A stretch of 64,000 nt of DNA from Brachypodius melanocephalos (Eukaryota; Chordata; Aves; Passeriformes; Pycnonotidae), in contig VZSR01000514.1 in assembly GCA_013398615.1 (NCBI GenBank), forward strand, positions 9,702,174 to 9,766,173. Direction: 5' to 3'. Below the pieces are notes generated by a model, which did not search any database, was not told the DNA's origin, and worked only from the letters and a program-made list of their open reading frames with translations. Positions 1-14,369 of this stretch are shown piece by piece (the stretch's first letter is position 1; the number at the start of each line of letters is the position of its first letter). The translations under genes were made by a program, and so were the position numbers.

Positions 1-623
1 CTGTCCTGTCCCCTCTCCATCCCCATCCCCGCTCCATCCCGCACTGCTCCCGCCCGCCAGCAGATGGTACCCGGCATTTACGAACAGCCGCGCTCTGTGT
101 TCAGGCAGCAAACAGCCCGTTCCAAAGGGATGGGATCGGCTCCATCCCCGTCGTGTTCCTGAGCTGCCCCGAGCCGGGAATCCCCGGATCCTCAGAGCCC
201 TGCGTGCTCCGTGCCCGGGTGGGACACGATGGCAGCTGTCCCTTCTTCGGGTGCCACATTATTTTACCACCCTCCAAAAAGCGCCTCCCGCTGCCTCCAT
301 CAGCTCCGGCCCTTTCTGCGGGTCCTGAGTTGGGGCTGAGGAATCATCGCAGCCATCGCCATCCCGAGAGGAGAAATCCCCAGTTCAAACCTGGGCTGAA
401 TCAGGGAGATAGATCCCCGGCTACGCTGCATTTCCCCACAAAATATAAATAAACCCTCAAATACATTTGTAGCCGCTCAGGTTTTTTAGGAGGATGGTGA
501 TAACATTACCAGTGCAAATAACGTCACGAAGCAGCCGATTTTGTGCTGTTCTTACAAGCATCCTCATAAAATTTATATCTAAAATCTGTTTCCCAAACCA
601 TGTGCCTGCAGGTTTGTTCTTAT
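1..623. other. Intergenic, GC-rich left edge
   Basis: The first 430 bases are C-rich with many CpG (CCCGCCCGCCAG, CCGAGCCGGGAATCCCCGG). This could be the edge of a CpG island or regulatory element continuing to the left of the window. I recognise no exon or protein in it. Confidence 0.5.
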
Positions 624-905
624 TCATAGAATCAGGGGATGGTTTGGGCTGGAAGGGACCATAAAGATTGTTTTTCCAGTCCCCTGACAAGGGCAGGGAC
701 ACCTTCTACTGTCCCAGGGTGTTCCAAGCCAAACCTGGCCTTGGGCACTGCCAGGGATCCAGGGATGGAGCCACAGCTGCTCTGGACACCCTGTGCCAGG
801 GCATCCCCACCCTCCCAGGAAGGAATTCCTTCCCAATATCCCTCCTAAACCTCTTCTCTTTTTGGTTTTAAACTATTCTCCCTTGTCCTGCCACTCTCTG
901 CAGAG
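624..905 (-). mobile_element. CR1 LINE 3' fragment (copy 1)
   Basis: Read on the + strand it starts CATAGAATCA, then GGTTTGGGCTGGAAGGGACC, then GGGCAGGGACACCTTCTACT and CCAAACCTGGCCTTGGGCAC. This is the reverse complement of the CR1 3' end with its ATTCTATG terminal repeat. It is 5'-truncated and diverged, with no coding capacity. CR1 is the dominant LINE of birds. Confidence 0.9.
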
Positions 906-3900
906 GTGGAAAGCTGCTCCCTTGCCAGTTCTCCCTGTGTGCAAACCCTGGATCAGCCCGAGCCCATTCCCTGCCCTCGGGACAGACAGGACAGCGATCC
1001 TCTGGGGATGCAGTCGGGAGGCTCAGGAGCAGCGTTGGGAGCACACACCAGCCTTTCCTGCGGGATGGCTACAGACTTGGGAGCTTTGTCCTGCTCCTTT
1101 TTGGAGTTTCTGCTCTCTGCAGAGACACCAGGCTGGTGTCTGTGCTGGTCATGCTCTGGTTTCTCACTCACACAGAACAACTTCATCTTTATGCCAATGC
1201 AGAATGCACAATCAGGCAAATACACTGTGAAATGGCAAAAAAAAAAGTTAAAAAATCAAATATAAGCCTGCATTGTGCTCTAAGTAAGAACTCTTACACT
1301 GAACACAGATTGTAATAAAATCACCTAAAAATAGAGAACATTAAAACCTCTTTGTGTTTAGCTATTTTATCCAGTTCTATTTCAAAACTCCTGCAAATAT
1401 TCTACGTGATATTGGCATCGTTAAGAGTTTACTTGTTACGAAGGCTCTGAAGTTCATGGTGGTGCCTTTCAGCTACAGGGACAACCATAAAAAAAATAAC
1501 TCCAGATCTCCCCTGTAAATATGACCACAGTGACCCAGAGCAGAGGGAAGGCTGCTGGGACAAGGCTCTGAACTGGACATCAGTCTTTTACACCCAGATA
1601 CATAAATAGCTTATTTTTAAAAGATAGCTAAATGTTTCCCCACAGATATATAAACATTCTTCCGTGTCTGGAAACACTGTGTTGTAACCCAGCATACCAT
1701 GGCCACCAGTGGAGCAGAGCATTTTAAAACAAACAAACAGCAAAGAAATGACGATGGGCACCAAAACATGAAAGCAAATTTTTCTGGAAAGTTTGTTGGT
1801 GCTGCTGCCCTTTCAAAACGAAACAGTCTGGGGATTTGTCAGAAGGTTCAAAATATTGACAGTCTCACCTCCGTGCTTTTGTTCCTAAGCTCTTCCACCT
1901 TCAGCTGCACTGCAATTTTTTTTTTTTTATATTAAGCATGGTTTCTCTCCAATCCCATCCAGTTAATTATGTTTTAATAAGAAAGAGACCTCAAATTTAA
2001 TGAAAGTTAGAAATAATTAGACAGTGCCATAGCCTACACAATGCAAACACTGACTTAGTTGAAATGTGGTGAACGGCTTTTCCCCTGCAGGTTCCTGATT
2101 TTAATATCTAATGAGGATCTGAAAGTCAGTAAAATGAGAATAGTCCTGATAGATAAACAAAGTCGATGATCTGCCTAACAAGAGCCACCCCCTAATCCAT
2201 GTAATATTCTCATTACTGTTAATTAACTCGAAATGAAAGAATAGGCTGCAGAACTTTACAAAACTGTGATAGAGATGCTCATTGATCTCTCAGGGGTGCC
2301 TCAGTGAGGGCTGGTGCTGGCAGAGTTGGTTCCTTCCCTCATCCCATCCCTCCTCACTGTGTTCTTTTGCTGGGTTTAGGGGTGTGGGTGTCCCCCCATC
2401 CCCTGCTGTGCTGGAGGCATCCAGTGTGGGTTGCTGTAATCACAGGCAAACCCAGCACAGATGTTTAATTCAGCAGGACACATCTGTGAGGTTTTTATCT
2501 TCTTTTCTTCATGTTGGAGCTGGGCTTAATACACAGGAGTCACAGTTTCACGTTCATTAACTTTTATCTATATTACAGTCTGAAAAGCCATGAGTTCTGC
2601 ACTACCTCTACTAAACAGTGTGAAAAATGGAGCACCTCTCTATCTCTGCAAGGTCTTTTCAAGGACAATCTGTCCAGTCGTGAAATGCCACCGAAATTAT
2701 TTTTACTTTAACCCCAATAACTGACCACTTGAAGTTCACAACGTGGACTCTATCAACCAGTTACAGAAAACCACCCAAATCCATGAAGAAGAAGGTGAAA
2801 AAAAGAACAACCAACCTCCACCCTAAAGTCTCCATCTTGCCCCACATAAAATTACTATAGACCAAAATCTTAAAATCTAAGTTTCCCGGATTCCAATAAC
2901 CCACAACCTGCTGTGCACCTCCCGCTCCTCCCTCTGCAGGGGTCACCATTTCTTACAGCCCTTGGGGTGTTAATTACCAGTGACACTGATTGTCCTGTCC
3001 TTCCCCAACGAAGTTTTCCAATTTCCATGTCAAGAGTTGAGAAAAACCAGAAAATCAGAGCGGTTCCTTCACTACAGAGTGTGCTTTCCCAGCTTCTGGC
3101 ACAACCCAGCCTGACGTCGCCTTTTCCACTGGAAAACCAGGACCTTTCCCTTCACACCAGCTGTCATCACAAACACCCACGGCAGTGGATCCCTCCACGT
3201 TTGATCACCTCCAGAGAGGCCTCCTTGACATGTACCTAGTGCCTGGCAGGGCTTTTCCTATGGACAGCCAGGAATAATTTCCATCCTCTGGCTTGGAGCC
3301 GCTCACTTGGGAAACCCGTCCAGGTCCAGGTGGGATCCTGGGCTCTGCCTCTCCAGTGGGTGCTGGACATGGAGCACAGGGCTCCTGGTCTTCCATCTCC
3401 TGCAGCCCCAGGTTGTTTCAGAAACCTCTGTTTCACAATTCCCCCTATCCTACCCATGCCCAAATGGGTGACCCATGGCCTGCACTCATCCTCTATTGGA
3501 TTTCCTGAAGAGCCAGATGTATTCAGCTCTGCGAGGTTTCAATACCTCTGAGGGTGTCCAGCACCTCACAGAAATGGCTTAGAATAATTAGCAAGATGGC
3601 ATGATCAAGTGTGTCTTGAAAAAGCAAAAAGGTTTTAATGAAAGAAGAAAACAATGCAAAAGAACAAAGCTGCACACAGTGTAGGAACAGGTCTCACACA
3701 CCTGCTACAACACCCTGAAAATGCACTGAGAGGCCTCGTGCTCTCCCCCAATATTGAACAATTTAGGTGGGTTTTTTTTTTGGCAAACAGCCCAATAGAG
3801 AATTGCTCCATTTCTGAGGAACAGCTGAACAGACCTATCAATGTTTTTGTCTTGTCATTGAGCCAATTACTGCCAGGAGAGCAAAGAAACTTGTCGTGTT

Positions 3901-6900
3901 TTTCCCTTAAAAGTCCTAAGGTGAAACTGGAACCCTTTTCCTGCTGTAGAAAACATCTACCTGGTGCAGTGCAATAGTCCTGCAGCTGCTGGTGGGTCCC
4001 TGGCTGATCCAAAATCCTCACACCCCGTGGGAAATCATGGTGTGGGAATCCCTGCTCCAGCTGTTTGCCTTCTAATGAGTGAATAATCTGCCATTTCTCT
4101 CCTCCCTGGTAATCAGGCAGATCTGTACAGAAGAGCAATTGTTTCTTGTGTTGAAAGGAAACGCAGTAAGTGAGGAAGGTCGGTGTGTTTCCAGGTAGGA
4201 AGGCCCAGCACAGACCTGCTGCTTTTATCATTTTGATAAGGACATTTGATAAGCAGCCTTCTGGACTCAACTCGAGCATTTCAGTCCTCTGCAGGCTCTA
4301 ATGCAGGACAGGGGCAGTGAGGTGCCAGGGGGAGGTACAGTGACAGTGCTTGCAATGACAGGTTTGTTACCCTGCTCCTCCTGTCTCTTCCAGCAGGCAT
4401 CCTCACCCCAAATCCAAATAAAAACAGCACAACCCAAAGCCAGGGAAAGCACTTGGCTCTCACCTGTGCTCTGTGAGGAGCTGCTCAGGGCTGGAGCCCA
4501 GCACCAGGAGCAGCTGAGATGGTTCAGCCCTGCCCCTGGAGCAGATCAGCCCTTTGATCTCCATCCCATCCCAGCAGCAAAGGTCACTCCGGATTTACAG
4601 TCTCATTATTCCCCAAATGTTTGTGGAAGCTCTGACTCCCCACCTAGTGCTTCCTGTGGTTGGAAACAGAGTCACAGGGCCGAGCTCTCCCTGGCCTGCT
4701 AATAGGGAATAAATAATTTATGCCAATCTGTTGTTAACCACTCTTTTCTTCCTGCAGATTATTTACACTCTGTGAATTTCGTCTTCTGGAAACAACTCCT
4801 AGGGGTAAATCCAACTCCTGAAACAGTTCTACTGTATTTTAGCAGGTGAGGAAGTGAATTGGGGTGGAAAGAAGTTAATTCAATTACAATTCAATTTTTT
4901 TTTTAATAGAAACTTTAATTTTATAATACATTTTCCTACACTGCCAAGAATCAGCTCTTAAATAATTCTTCCAAAGGGCACATTTCTATTTCATATTTTA
5001 GGTGTTCATAGAAAATCAGAGAAATCTGGTTTATTTCTTACAGCAATCAGAGTACATAAATGTCAGTCCATTTGCTGTAGCATCCCTGTGAAGGAAAGGT
5101 GCTGAAGAGGAAATTTGCCCCAGGCCTCAAATTATATCTTGCTGGAACCTGAATCACTTCTTTTTTTTTTTGAAAGCTCCTAAAATGCGTGGGAGAGGGT
5201 AATGATCTGTACTGAGATAAGACAAATAATTTTCTTGGTCTTCACAGACTGAAATTAATTGGTCCTGAGCATGGCTTTAAATATTTGACATTAAAGAACA
5301 TTGTTGCCCCACAGGAACGAGCTACCCTTAATTTAATGTTGCTTCATTATCTTGTTTTGTATTCCTGGCCACGTGATATTGCCTCTGGAACAGGAGGCAA
5401 GATGTTTTAATTGCACATAAATAATTATGTAAATGTGATGGCAACGCTTGTTGGAATTAATCATTCATTATCACTGTGAAAAATAATTTTTAAAAAAGGA
5501 ATGGCAATGAGATGAGCCATTGCTGCTGAAAGCTGAGCTGGAATTCTGTTTCGTTTCTCAATCAGCTTTCATGAAATGTGCTTGGTTAATATCGATTCAC
5601 CCCAGTGGATAAATCTGCCTGAGGGAGGAGACACCTCCCAGGGAGGGCAAGGAATATTTAAATTATAATTAAATGCCCATCAAGAGATCACAAAGCAACT
5701 TAGAGAGGAGGTTAAACTGCTTTTATTCACGTTTGTGAGAAAGGGAAGAGTGATAAGCAGAAGAGACATTGAAGCAGAGTTACTAAAGAGGGATTGAGCA
5801 TTAAAAACATTTAAACCCCCCCAGAACAGAGGTGCCTGGCTGGCTCTGCATCACTCTCCCAGCAGGGTCACTGCCCCAAAACGTGCAGGATCAGCTCCCA
5901 GGTCTTCACACCAGGAGTAGCGTGGGGAAGAAAACTCCTGTTCCCAGAGTCTGGCAAGATGGTGTGGAATGAACTCATTTCTCTCTGGGTTAAAGAGCTC
6001 CAAATCAGCATTAGGGGCTCTTTAACCCAGAGATGGGCTGGGCTCAGCCTGGCCCTGTGCTGCCCCAGGGCTCTCACACCTTCCCCTCTCCAGGGCTGCC
6101 CCTGCCTTGGAGCTCCTGGGAAGAGCCCTGGCATTCCAGGGCAGAGCGGCTGGAGGCACTGAGAGGATCACAGGAGCATCACAAAAACAGCTGAGGGCTT
6201 TTTCTGACCTTTTGCCCTTTACTTGATTGCCTGTTTCTTTAAAGAAAGTTTACTTTTTTCTTCTTCTTCTTCTTTAGTTTTTTCTCCTGCTATCCCCATG
6301 AGGCATTCTTTCCTATGAGTCATCCACACCATAAAGAAATTACTGTTTGGCTCAAAGTTCTGCTCCCATGCCTGGAATCAACATTTTTTCAGTCAGAGAT
6401 AGGAAATGAGCTGAATTTGTGGGTGATTCACTATTTACTATTTTGACCTGAGATGTGTTTTTGCCACTAACTTTGAGGGAAAAGAAAATCCTACAATAAA
6501 ATACCTGAAAGGCCAAAGCTACATGGGACAGAAGGTATTTACATGCTCTTTAATTGTTTCTTTACATCATATACATTAATAATCCCTTACATCTCTGGAC
6601 ACTGATCTTACATTTTATTAGGATTATTAATGTGACTGATTTTATTCCAGAATGGCCTCTTAAATATTTAAAATACCCCTAAAGGGCATATTTTCTCATG
6701 GAACTCAGAAATGTGGTGTTGTTTATGCATTCATATTTTTTATGTGTCAACATAAAAATATAAATATAAATATGATACAACATAACAAAGCAATTTTTTC
6801 AACACCTATTTAGCCTGGATGTAAGAATCCTATATATATATATAAAAAAACCAGAGCAGTCCTGTGCACTAAAGCCCAGCCACAGGCTGCCCAGAGGCAG

Positions 6901-9900
6901 GATCTGGACCATACAACAGCTGGAAGTTTGTGAAACATCCAGATTTGCCCATTTTAATCCAGTGCTGTCAGGTGGGGGTATCCATCTCCAGGTGTGTCCA
7001 ACCCTTTGTGGTCCAGCTCAAGCAGCACTGATGTGCTCCTCTGGCCATCTGGGGTTCTTGGTCCACTCACAGCAACTCTGCTGGGCTCAGGATCCCCCCA
7101 GGGATCCCAAAATCAGCAGCTACAAACCCCATGGAGCAGCTGTTCGTTAAAGGAGTGAAAATAAAACCCTGACAGCCTTGCTTGAACCTGCTGCAAGTCA
7201 CTTTCCAAAGATAGATTTAGACATTTAAGTCATTATAAAGCAGATGCCGCCACCAAATTTGTTTGGATGTAACCTCACTGCAGCACTTCCGCCAGCAGAA
7301 ACAAATTAGAAAATGCTGGCTATCTCCTCAAATCTTTCTGATTTATTTGTTTCGAATCAAAGCAGTTGCAGAAAGTTCTTAGGCAGTGCATCTCCATCCC
7401 TGGCAGGTATTTATGAAGAAGGCAATGATTTCAACTTCGGCTGCAGGAAATGCAGCACATCTGGGATCAAGAAATGTCTTTTATGCTGTCCATTACTTCA
7501 GGTGAAAGGGAAGGAGGAGGAAAATGAGATGAGGAAAATGATTTCCCAGAAAAGGCCACAATATATTGAAAATATATATATATAAACAAAAATATTGTTC
7601 AGAATGTGGTTTTTTTTGGTTGAAATGAACATCATCCATGTTGTTATCCCGGGAATACTCCTGGAAATGAAGAGGTTTTTTCAGTGCAGCTGGTGTTTCC
7701 TATTTCACTGATATTCTTGCGATCACAGAGATGTTCCACGCCTCTCCGTGCTCACAGGGGAAAGGAGAAGCTACCAACGATTTCTTGTCACATAAATGCC
7801 ACCCAATATAAGCATTGCCAAAGTGCAATTTTTTCACAAATCCACGATCTTTAGTGGGAAGGAATGATGGGTTTGAAAGCCCCATACCCTGGAAGCAGCT
7901 AGAGCTTGTACCACCCTAAAAAACCCCAAATGGCACAAAGCCAGCGTTAAACAAAGAGATCCCCTGAACCTTCACTGACAAGGAACAACATTTGAAGCCA
8001 TCCATCATTTCTGGAGCCTGATTAATGAGTGTGAGTGGCAGTGTGGACAACCAGCACCTAAACCAGCTCTCACATTTTCCAGTTTCTGCTTGGCTGTCAC
8101 TACTTTAAACAATTACTTCAGCGGGTTTGAAGCCCAGCTGGGCATATGCTGTGCTGCTGGTGGCCAGGGGCCTGTTGAGCATCCCTGGGCACATCAGGGA
8201 TGGTCTCTGCATGTCCAGACACATCGAGGCTGTTGTGGATGCTGAGATGTCCTGAGGTTTTGCTCCCACTCCTCGCTAGGAGGATATGAGGGGGTACCTG
8301 CTCCCCACCCAAAGGGACTGTCCCCACCTCAGCCCGCTGCAGCTGACTCAAAGCAGACCCATTCTTAGCCTTTTTCCCTTTGGATGGGTGATTTCAGGAG
8401 GCTGCAGCAGCTCCTACAAACCGTGACACCACCGGAGCCCACCGCTGGAGCTCTCGCAGGAAACGAGACCTCAGTGGCATTTCTGTCTCATTTCTGGAGG
8501 AGCCCAGCCCCGTTCCTCTTCCTTTTCAGGACAAGAACAATGTGCAGAGCAGTAGATACATGCTGCTCCTGTGAGCTGGCGTTTTGTCCACTGTCAGTGC
8601 AGTGAAAAGTGCAGACTTTTCACACAGTATTCTTTGTAAAGCCAGCAGCTGCCCACGAGCAAACGCCGAGCCGGGTCCACAAAAACAATGAAATGACACG
8701 ATTAGAACTTCCAGTTCATCTTAATCCAGGGCCCTCTGGCACGAGCATTATAATAAAGCCTTAAATAAATAGTTGTAAGGACCATTTCTGTCATCACGTG
8801 GCAGGGTGGAAAACCCTGCAGAAATGAGGTGTCTGCGTGTTCTGTCTTCTCGTTGGCAGCTGCACCCGGCAATGCGCTGTTGAAAACAGCTTTTCAGAGT
8901 TGTGATACTGCATGGCACCATCAGGTTTGTCATGATCCTCCTCTCACTCCCACCCAGTGAGCATAATTTATTAATAACCTGCTTTCCTGTGAATGCGAGG
9001 TGTGAAGATTCAGCTCCTCTGAGTTAACCCCTTGGGGAAGAAGGACAGAGGGAAGTGAACATCAAAAGTGTCTCCCTGCTCTGCTCAGATGCTGCCTTGA
9101 CTCGAAGTTCCTTCAGGGGGTTTAGGGGCAGGCAGAATTTTGTTTCTCAGCCTTAGCTGAGCTGATTGGAATGGATTATTGACAGCCCTGGAGCTCTGAA
9201 TTCTCCAGAAAGCAGTCCATTAATAACTGGTGCCTGTGTGAGGAATTGATCAGCTCAAACCATCCCGGGGTCACAGGCAGCCCAGCCTCCTTCCCCACCC
9301 AGCCTCATTCGTGCCCAGACAAGGTCCAGCCTCTGCAGGGAGGGAAACAGGCAGGTGCCACATATAAAAAAGAAAAAAAAAAAAAAAGGGAAAGATTCAC
9401 CCAAAGCACAGCTGTGACACAGAATTTCATGCTGAGGAGACAGAACGGGTTTGTGTTTGGACATGAGACCCGGAGGGAAATGTTGCAGTGTGGTTTGGAG
9501 GGGCTGGTTCACACCAAAAGAGGATCTGGGGCTTTTCCAAGGGCACCCATGCTGTTGTGATGATTTAAAAGGTCACAGTGAAAAATCCATTTGCTGGATC
9601 CTCATCTGGCTTTCCAGCATGACCCACAGGAGGAGGGAGCCCACAGAACACAATGAATGGGTGCCTTGGAATCCAATGGAATTTCAGAGCATTTCAGTGC
9701 ATCTCTTGCTTGTTTTCCTTCAGCTGAGATTTTCCAGCGTGGGTGCATCTTTCAGGTGTGGCACATTATTTGTGTGAGACACGAGGTGGGATTCAGTAAT
9801 AACCAGCCAAGGGTGCACCTCAAACAGAGAAGGTGCTAGGAAGAATTAACTCTTATTTACCACGGAAAAAAGCAATTCAAACAACTTATTTTCCTCAAGA

Positions 9901-12900
9901 TTTAAGGCAAACCTGCTGTTTAACTCCTTTAATACCAAAGGCTGCTGAATTCCCAGGCAATAGCATGGCTGAGACAAATCACCATTTCCTCTTCAGAAAA
10001 TGGAAATGGTGTACAACTGTTCTTTCCTTCTTTCTTTTTATTTTTTTTTTTATTTTTTTTTTATTATTTTTGGTGGGAAAAACAACTTCTGGATTCCTTC
10101 ACCACTTTCTGAGGGGAGCTACAATGGAGCTCAGCCAACTGTGACCTTTCACAACGTGGGGGAGGAGATATGATGGGGCTGGAGCTCGTTTCTCATTTGC
10201 CACAAGCCCTTTGCAAAATAGCACCTGTGTTTCCAGGGCCCACAAATGCACAGCTACTTGAAGAAGCTAATAATTAATTTTCCTCTTCCATTTCATCCAG
10301 AAGCTGTGGCAGTGGCTCTGTCCAGCCAACCCATAAATATATATATGTGTATATATGTACATAATCTATATTTTATATTTTTTATATTTCTTTTTGCATT
10401 TTCAATATGTGTATACTCTTTGCAATCAGAGCATTTACATCACTTTTAAATGCATCACCAAAAGGCAGCTTATGGAAAATGCTGATTGAAAACATGGGAA
10501 GTTGCATCAGAAACAGGTTTTTTTTTTCTCCTGCCTTCTGAGGATTGTGATTTGCTCCACTCTCAACTATTTGGGAAACAACAGGGAAAATCCATTTCCT
10601 TTTCTGCTGAGTTCCAAGTAAACCCCATGGATGGCCAGCTTCAGTGTTATGGTGATCCCCACCACCTTCTGCCAGCTGAGAGCCTCCTTTATCTCAAATG
10701 CTGTGTTTCCTATTAATAATTACTCCACAAAAGCTTGGTTATGTATTATTCATTATTCATAGCTTTATTTTTTTTTAAAGTCGTTGACAGCACCTGCACT
10801 GACCTCTGCAGACCAGCCCTGAATCAGCTTTCACACATCTCTGCCAGAGCTGAGTGCCACCAGATAAAAAATGCAGCCATTACAGCAGAACGAATTTTCC
10901 TCTTTTTTTCCTAAAAGTTTGCTGCTTTGTTTCGTACTAGTGAGCAACTTTTTGTTCTTGCCCTGCCTGTAATTGTGTTTATTTGTTAATGCTAGAGACA
11001 GAAGGAGACACTGCTGCTGTAAGAGTGGAAACAATCTTAAATCATCTTCAGCCCTGTCTTGCATCTGGCACAGCCTCATTTGTCCAACAGAAGCTAAATG
11101 GGTTTGTAAATCCACAAAAAATGTCAAAGTGAATCAATTATGGACTTGGGAAAGAGTGTTAATGATTACAGAAGGCTAAATTATGTGTAAGATAGCTTTC
11201 TTTTCATTTACATCCAGTCCATTAGTGTGAGTAGTAAAATCTCAAATGTACCTTTTAGTTCACGAAGAAAATAAGGGTCCAGTTTAACGAGGGTGGTTTA
11301 TGAAAATCAATTTTCTTTTCTGCTCACAAACAAGGGAATAAAAAAAAAAAAGAAAAGAAAAAAGACAGACCTGTCAAGAGCAAGATGCCCCTTCCCAGGG
11401 CTGTGCCAGGTGCTGCTCCTCCCAGCACAGCAGGAAAACACAGCTGCAGCCTCTGCCACTGCATTTGTGAGCACACAGAGGGGTTTTTTAATGTCATTTC
11501 AAGCATCCAGATTCTGTCTTGTAACAAACCAGGGACCTTGGATGCCAGGCTGGAAAAGCAACCAGCCACAGAAGCTCTGCATGCACAGGGCTGAGGCTGG
11601 GCAGGGGCTGCACCAGGGGCTCTGCTGAGGGGCTGTGATGCAGGGAAATACCCTGAAATCACCTTTTCCAGCCAGTCTGCCACTTCATTTGTCATTCCCT
11701 TTCAATATTTCACTTTGATGGCATCAAAGACAGTGTCTGCTCAAACATTAACCTCAAGCACTGCTTTAATAAAGGTGTCGCTTTTTATTTGTACAAGTTC
11801 TTGTGATTTTTTTTTTTTTTTAAATTCACTCGCTTAAAAATTATTTCTTCCCTTCCTCTTCTTCCTCCAGGATCTCAGGATGGAGGTGAGCAGCAGACAC
11901 TTCTCAGGCAGCTTCTGTGACAATCTGGTGACCTGAAATCTCCTTACTCTGGAAAGATTCTCACCACAAAGACAAGGCAATTCTCAGATAGGTGAGAGAA
12001 GCGCCTCGTCCTGGTCTGCAGCTTCCCCAAACACACAGCAGAAACCCTTGCTGTCACTTTTAGAGAGTTTCTAAATGGATTTATTATCCCTTTACGCACA
12101 ATTTCTATGCCTTGAGCTGACAGCAGCGCAAATAATCGCGGGCCCTGACATTTAAAGGTTTTAGAAAGGCAAAGGCAGAGTGAATAAGGTTTCACAAACT
12201 CTCCAAGTAGTTCGTCAGATGGTTTTTTCTCTGTAGCAGGAGGCTGGCAGCAGTGACCTGTGCTGGGAAATGCTCAGTGCACCAGCCTGGCCTTGGTATT
12301 TTGTAGGCTAATTTTTGTTTTGAGTGTAACCCTTGACTCATGGAAAAATAATCTAAGTGTTTGGGGCCGGTCCCTGACTTGATCTTGCCTCGATTAAGGA
12401 CTGTCTGTTTCCAAACACGCGTGGAGAAGCTTTCATGACAATGTTTTTATCCTCCTGTGCTCTCCCTCGCCTCCTTCAAGAGGCAGAAGTGACTGGGAGC
12501 CAGTTCCCAGCAGCTGTTTGCTCTCTGGGTGCCTGGGCTTTTCCAGGGAGCAGAACTCAGCCCTCAGCTTTACCAGACCCCTGTGCTGCTGGGTTTAAAC
12601 ACAAAGTGACATTTCGTGCTCAAAATTCACGCTGCCACGTGGAATTCAGTCAGGCAGTTTTAACCAGAGCACTACGACGCTTGCTGCAGGCAAATGGCAG
12701 CATCCCCCTGGATTTACTGGGTTGGGAGGCACATCCACCAAACAAAATCCAGCCAGCTAAAATTAGTCCGGATAGGAAATTAGCTGGAGGTTAAATAAAG
12801 TTTTCTGCTACTTTTGTTTTGTTTTTAGGTTACCCAAGAGATGTTCCTTCCTGGAAAGGGAAATAGGACAGAGATACAGAGCTGTTTTTCAATCCCTTCA

Positions 12901-14369
12901 TTTACATGGACTCGTTTCAAGTGGGTTTTTATTGTGTGTTTGTGATTTAAACCTCACCAGCCCCTGTTTTCGGATGGAAGGGTTTGGAGTGCCAGTGCCA
13001 AGTCTGTGTGCAGCCCAGCTCCCCTCAGTCTCTCTCTCCTGGGCAGGGGAGCACCTTCCTTCCACACTCTGACCTACTCTGAAAGCAGGTGGACAAGGTA
13101 AAATTTTATGTAAAAAAAAAATTCCTTTGCACCTAGCAGTTAGAATCGGCATTTGTTGCAAAATTGCATTCCAGAGGAGATGAAAAATTACGAGCTTTGC
13201 TATGTAATGTCTAAGCCAGAGGAGACAGAGCTCCTCAATCCAGCAACTCCAGCCAAAGCTCAGTGAAATCTAACCCACAGACTTTCTGGATTCATATTTT
13301 ATCATCCACCCTGACATTTTTGCTTGGACATCGTTTTGCTTAGAGAGACACCTCTAAGCCTAAATCCTGGAGCTAAGCAGCCAGGACTGCCTGTGTGCCT
13401 GCTTCCATACCTCAAAGCAGAGCTGTCATTCCTGGCCTTTTTCCTTAAAGACACCAGCCTGCTGTGTGCACACGGCATTTTCTCCTGCTCGCTGTGTTCT
13501 GCAATAGCCAGGTAGGATCATCTGTAGGAAAGCACACAGTGACAGATTTATTCACTGATCCGGGATATAAATCCAGTTCCCTAAGCAAACACAAACTGTT
13601 TAAACAGTGCTTGGGGTAAACATGAAGGATGAGGTACACTGGAAAGGAGTCTAAAAATGCTCTGAAAGTTAGGGCTCGGTGTTTTGGGGTTGTTTTTTGG
13701 TTGTTTTTTTTTTGTTTAACAAAGCTACACCATCATTTCACATAACTTCTGGGAAGGTGCTGTGGGGGGAAAGAGGAACCTCAGCACTTTGATAACAAGG
13801 GTTGTTTTGGTTTTTTTTTTTTTTACCAGCAAGCAGCTACCTGTGCTGCTGGGGAGCTCTTGCAGGGACTTTGTACATCTGAAGCCTCCTGCAGCCCAGG
13901 GATGTCACAAAAGCCTGCATGGGAGGGAGAGACAGGAGGGCTGGTCCTGTCCCACCTCACTGGCAGTGGGATGTGTGGGGAAGAACTGGCCAGGAGCCAC
14001 CTTGGTGGCACCACGAGCCGGGGACTTCCAGAGCTGTAGGAGCCAAGAGACACGGCCCTGCAGAGGAATGTCCCTTTGGAGGCTGCTGTTTAATCACTCC
14101 AGCATTATCCTTCCAGAGCAAACAACAGGCATGTGCAGCTCCAGAGCAGGAAATGCCACTGTCCCAGCGGTGCTGTGGGTAGGAGCACGGGGCTGAGGGT
14201 GGCATTGGGATGGACAGGCGGCTCTCCAAGGGCTCCTGCAGCTGGAGGGGATTGAAGAATGAACCCTTCCAGTGCCTCAGCCTGCAGGGAGCTTGGGGGA
14301 TCACTTCCAGAACAGAAATTGAAAATGTGGGAGGCTATTCCTTGATTCTCAGAGTCCTGATTTTTGTAA
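906..14369. other. Intergenic stretch without a recognised gene
   Basis: Apart from the hairpin near 6.0 kb, microsatellites (TA near 6.83 and 7.57 kb; TA/TG near 10.34 kb) and A/T runs, I see no gene. The longest open frame (minus strand, 3,635-4,279) has no recognisable domain. AT-rich, TAAT-word-dense segments at about 1.95-2.25 kb and 5.2-5.6 kb look like non-coding conserved elements, but only by composition. Confidence 0.7.
5982..6033. repeat. Near-perfect inverted repeat (hairpin)
   Basis: TCTCTGGGTTAAAGAGC at 5,982-5,998 is the exact reverse complement of GCTCTTTAACCCAGAGA at 6,017-6,033. A wobble and two further pairs extend the stem inward to 20 pairs, with a 12-base loop. It may be a small palindromic element or a processed hairpin RNA; neither is shown. 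No flanking target duplication is apparent. Confidence 0.9.

Noticed and set aside
3635..4279. 214-residue open frame on the minus strand, the longest uninterrupted frame in the left half
   Set aside because: No domain, signal or family is recognisable. It ends in Phe/His-rich sequence from A/T runs and is not flanked by convincing splice sites. Chance frames of this size are expected in 64 kb.
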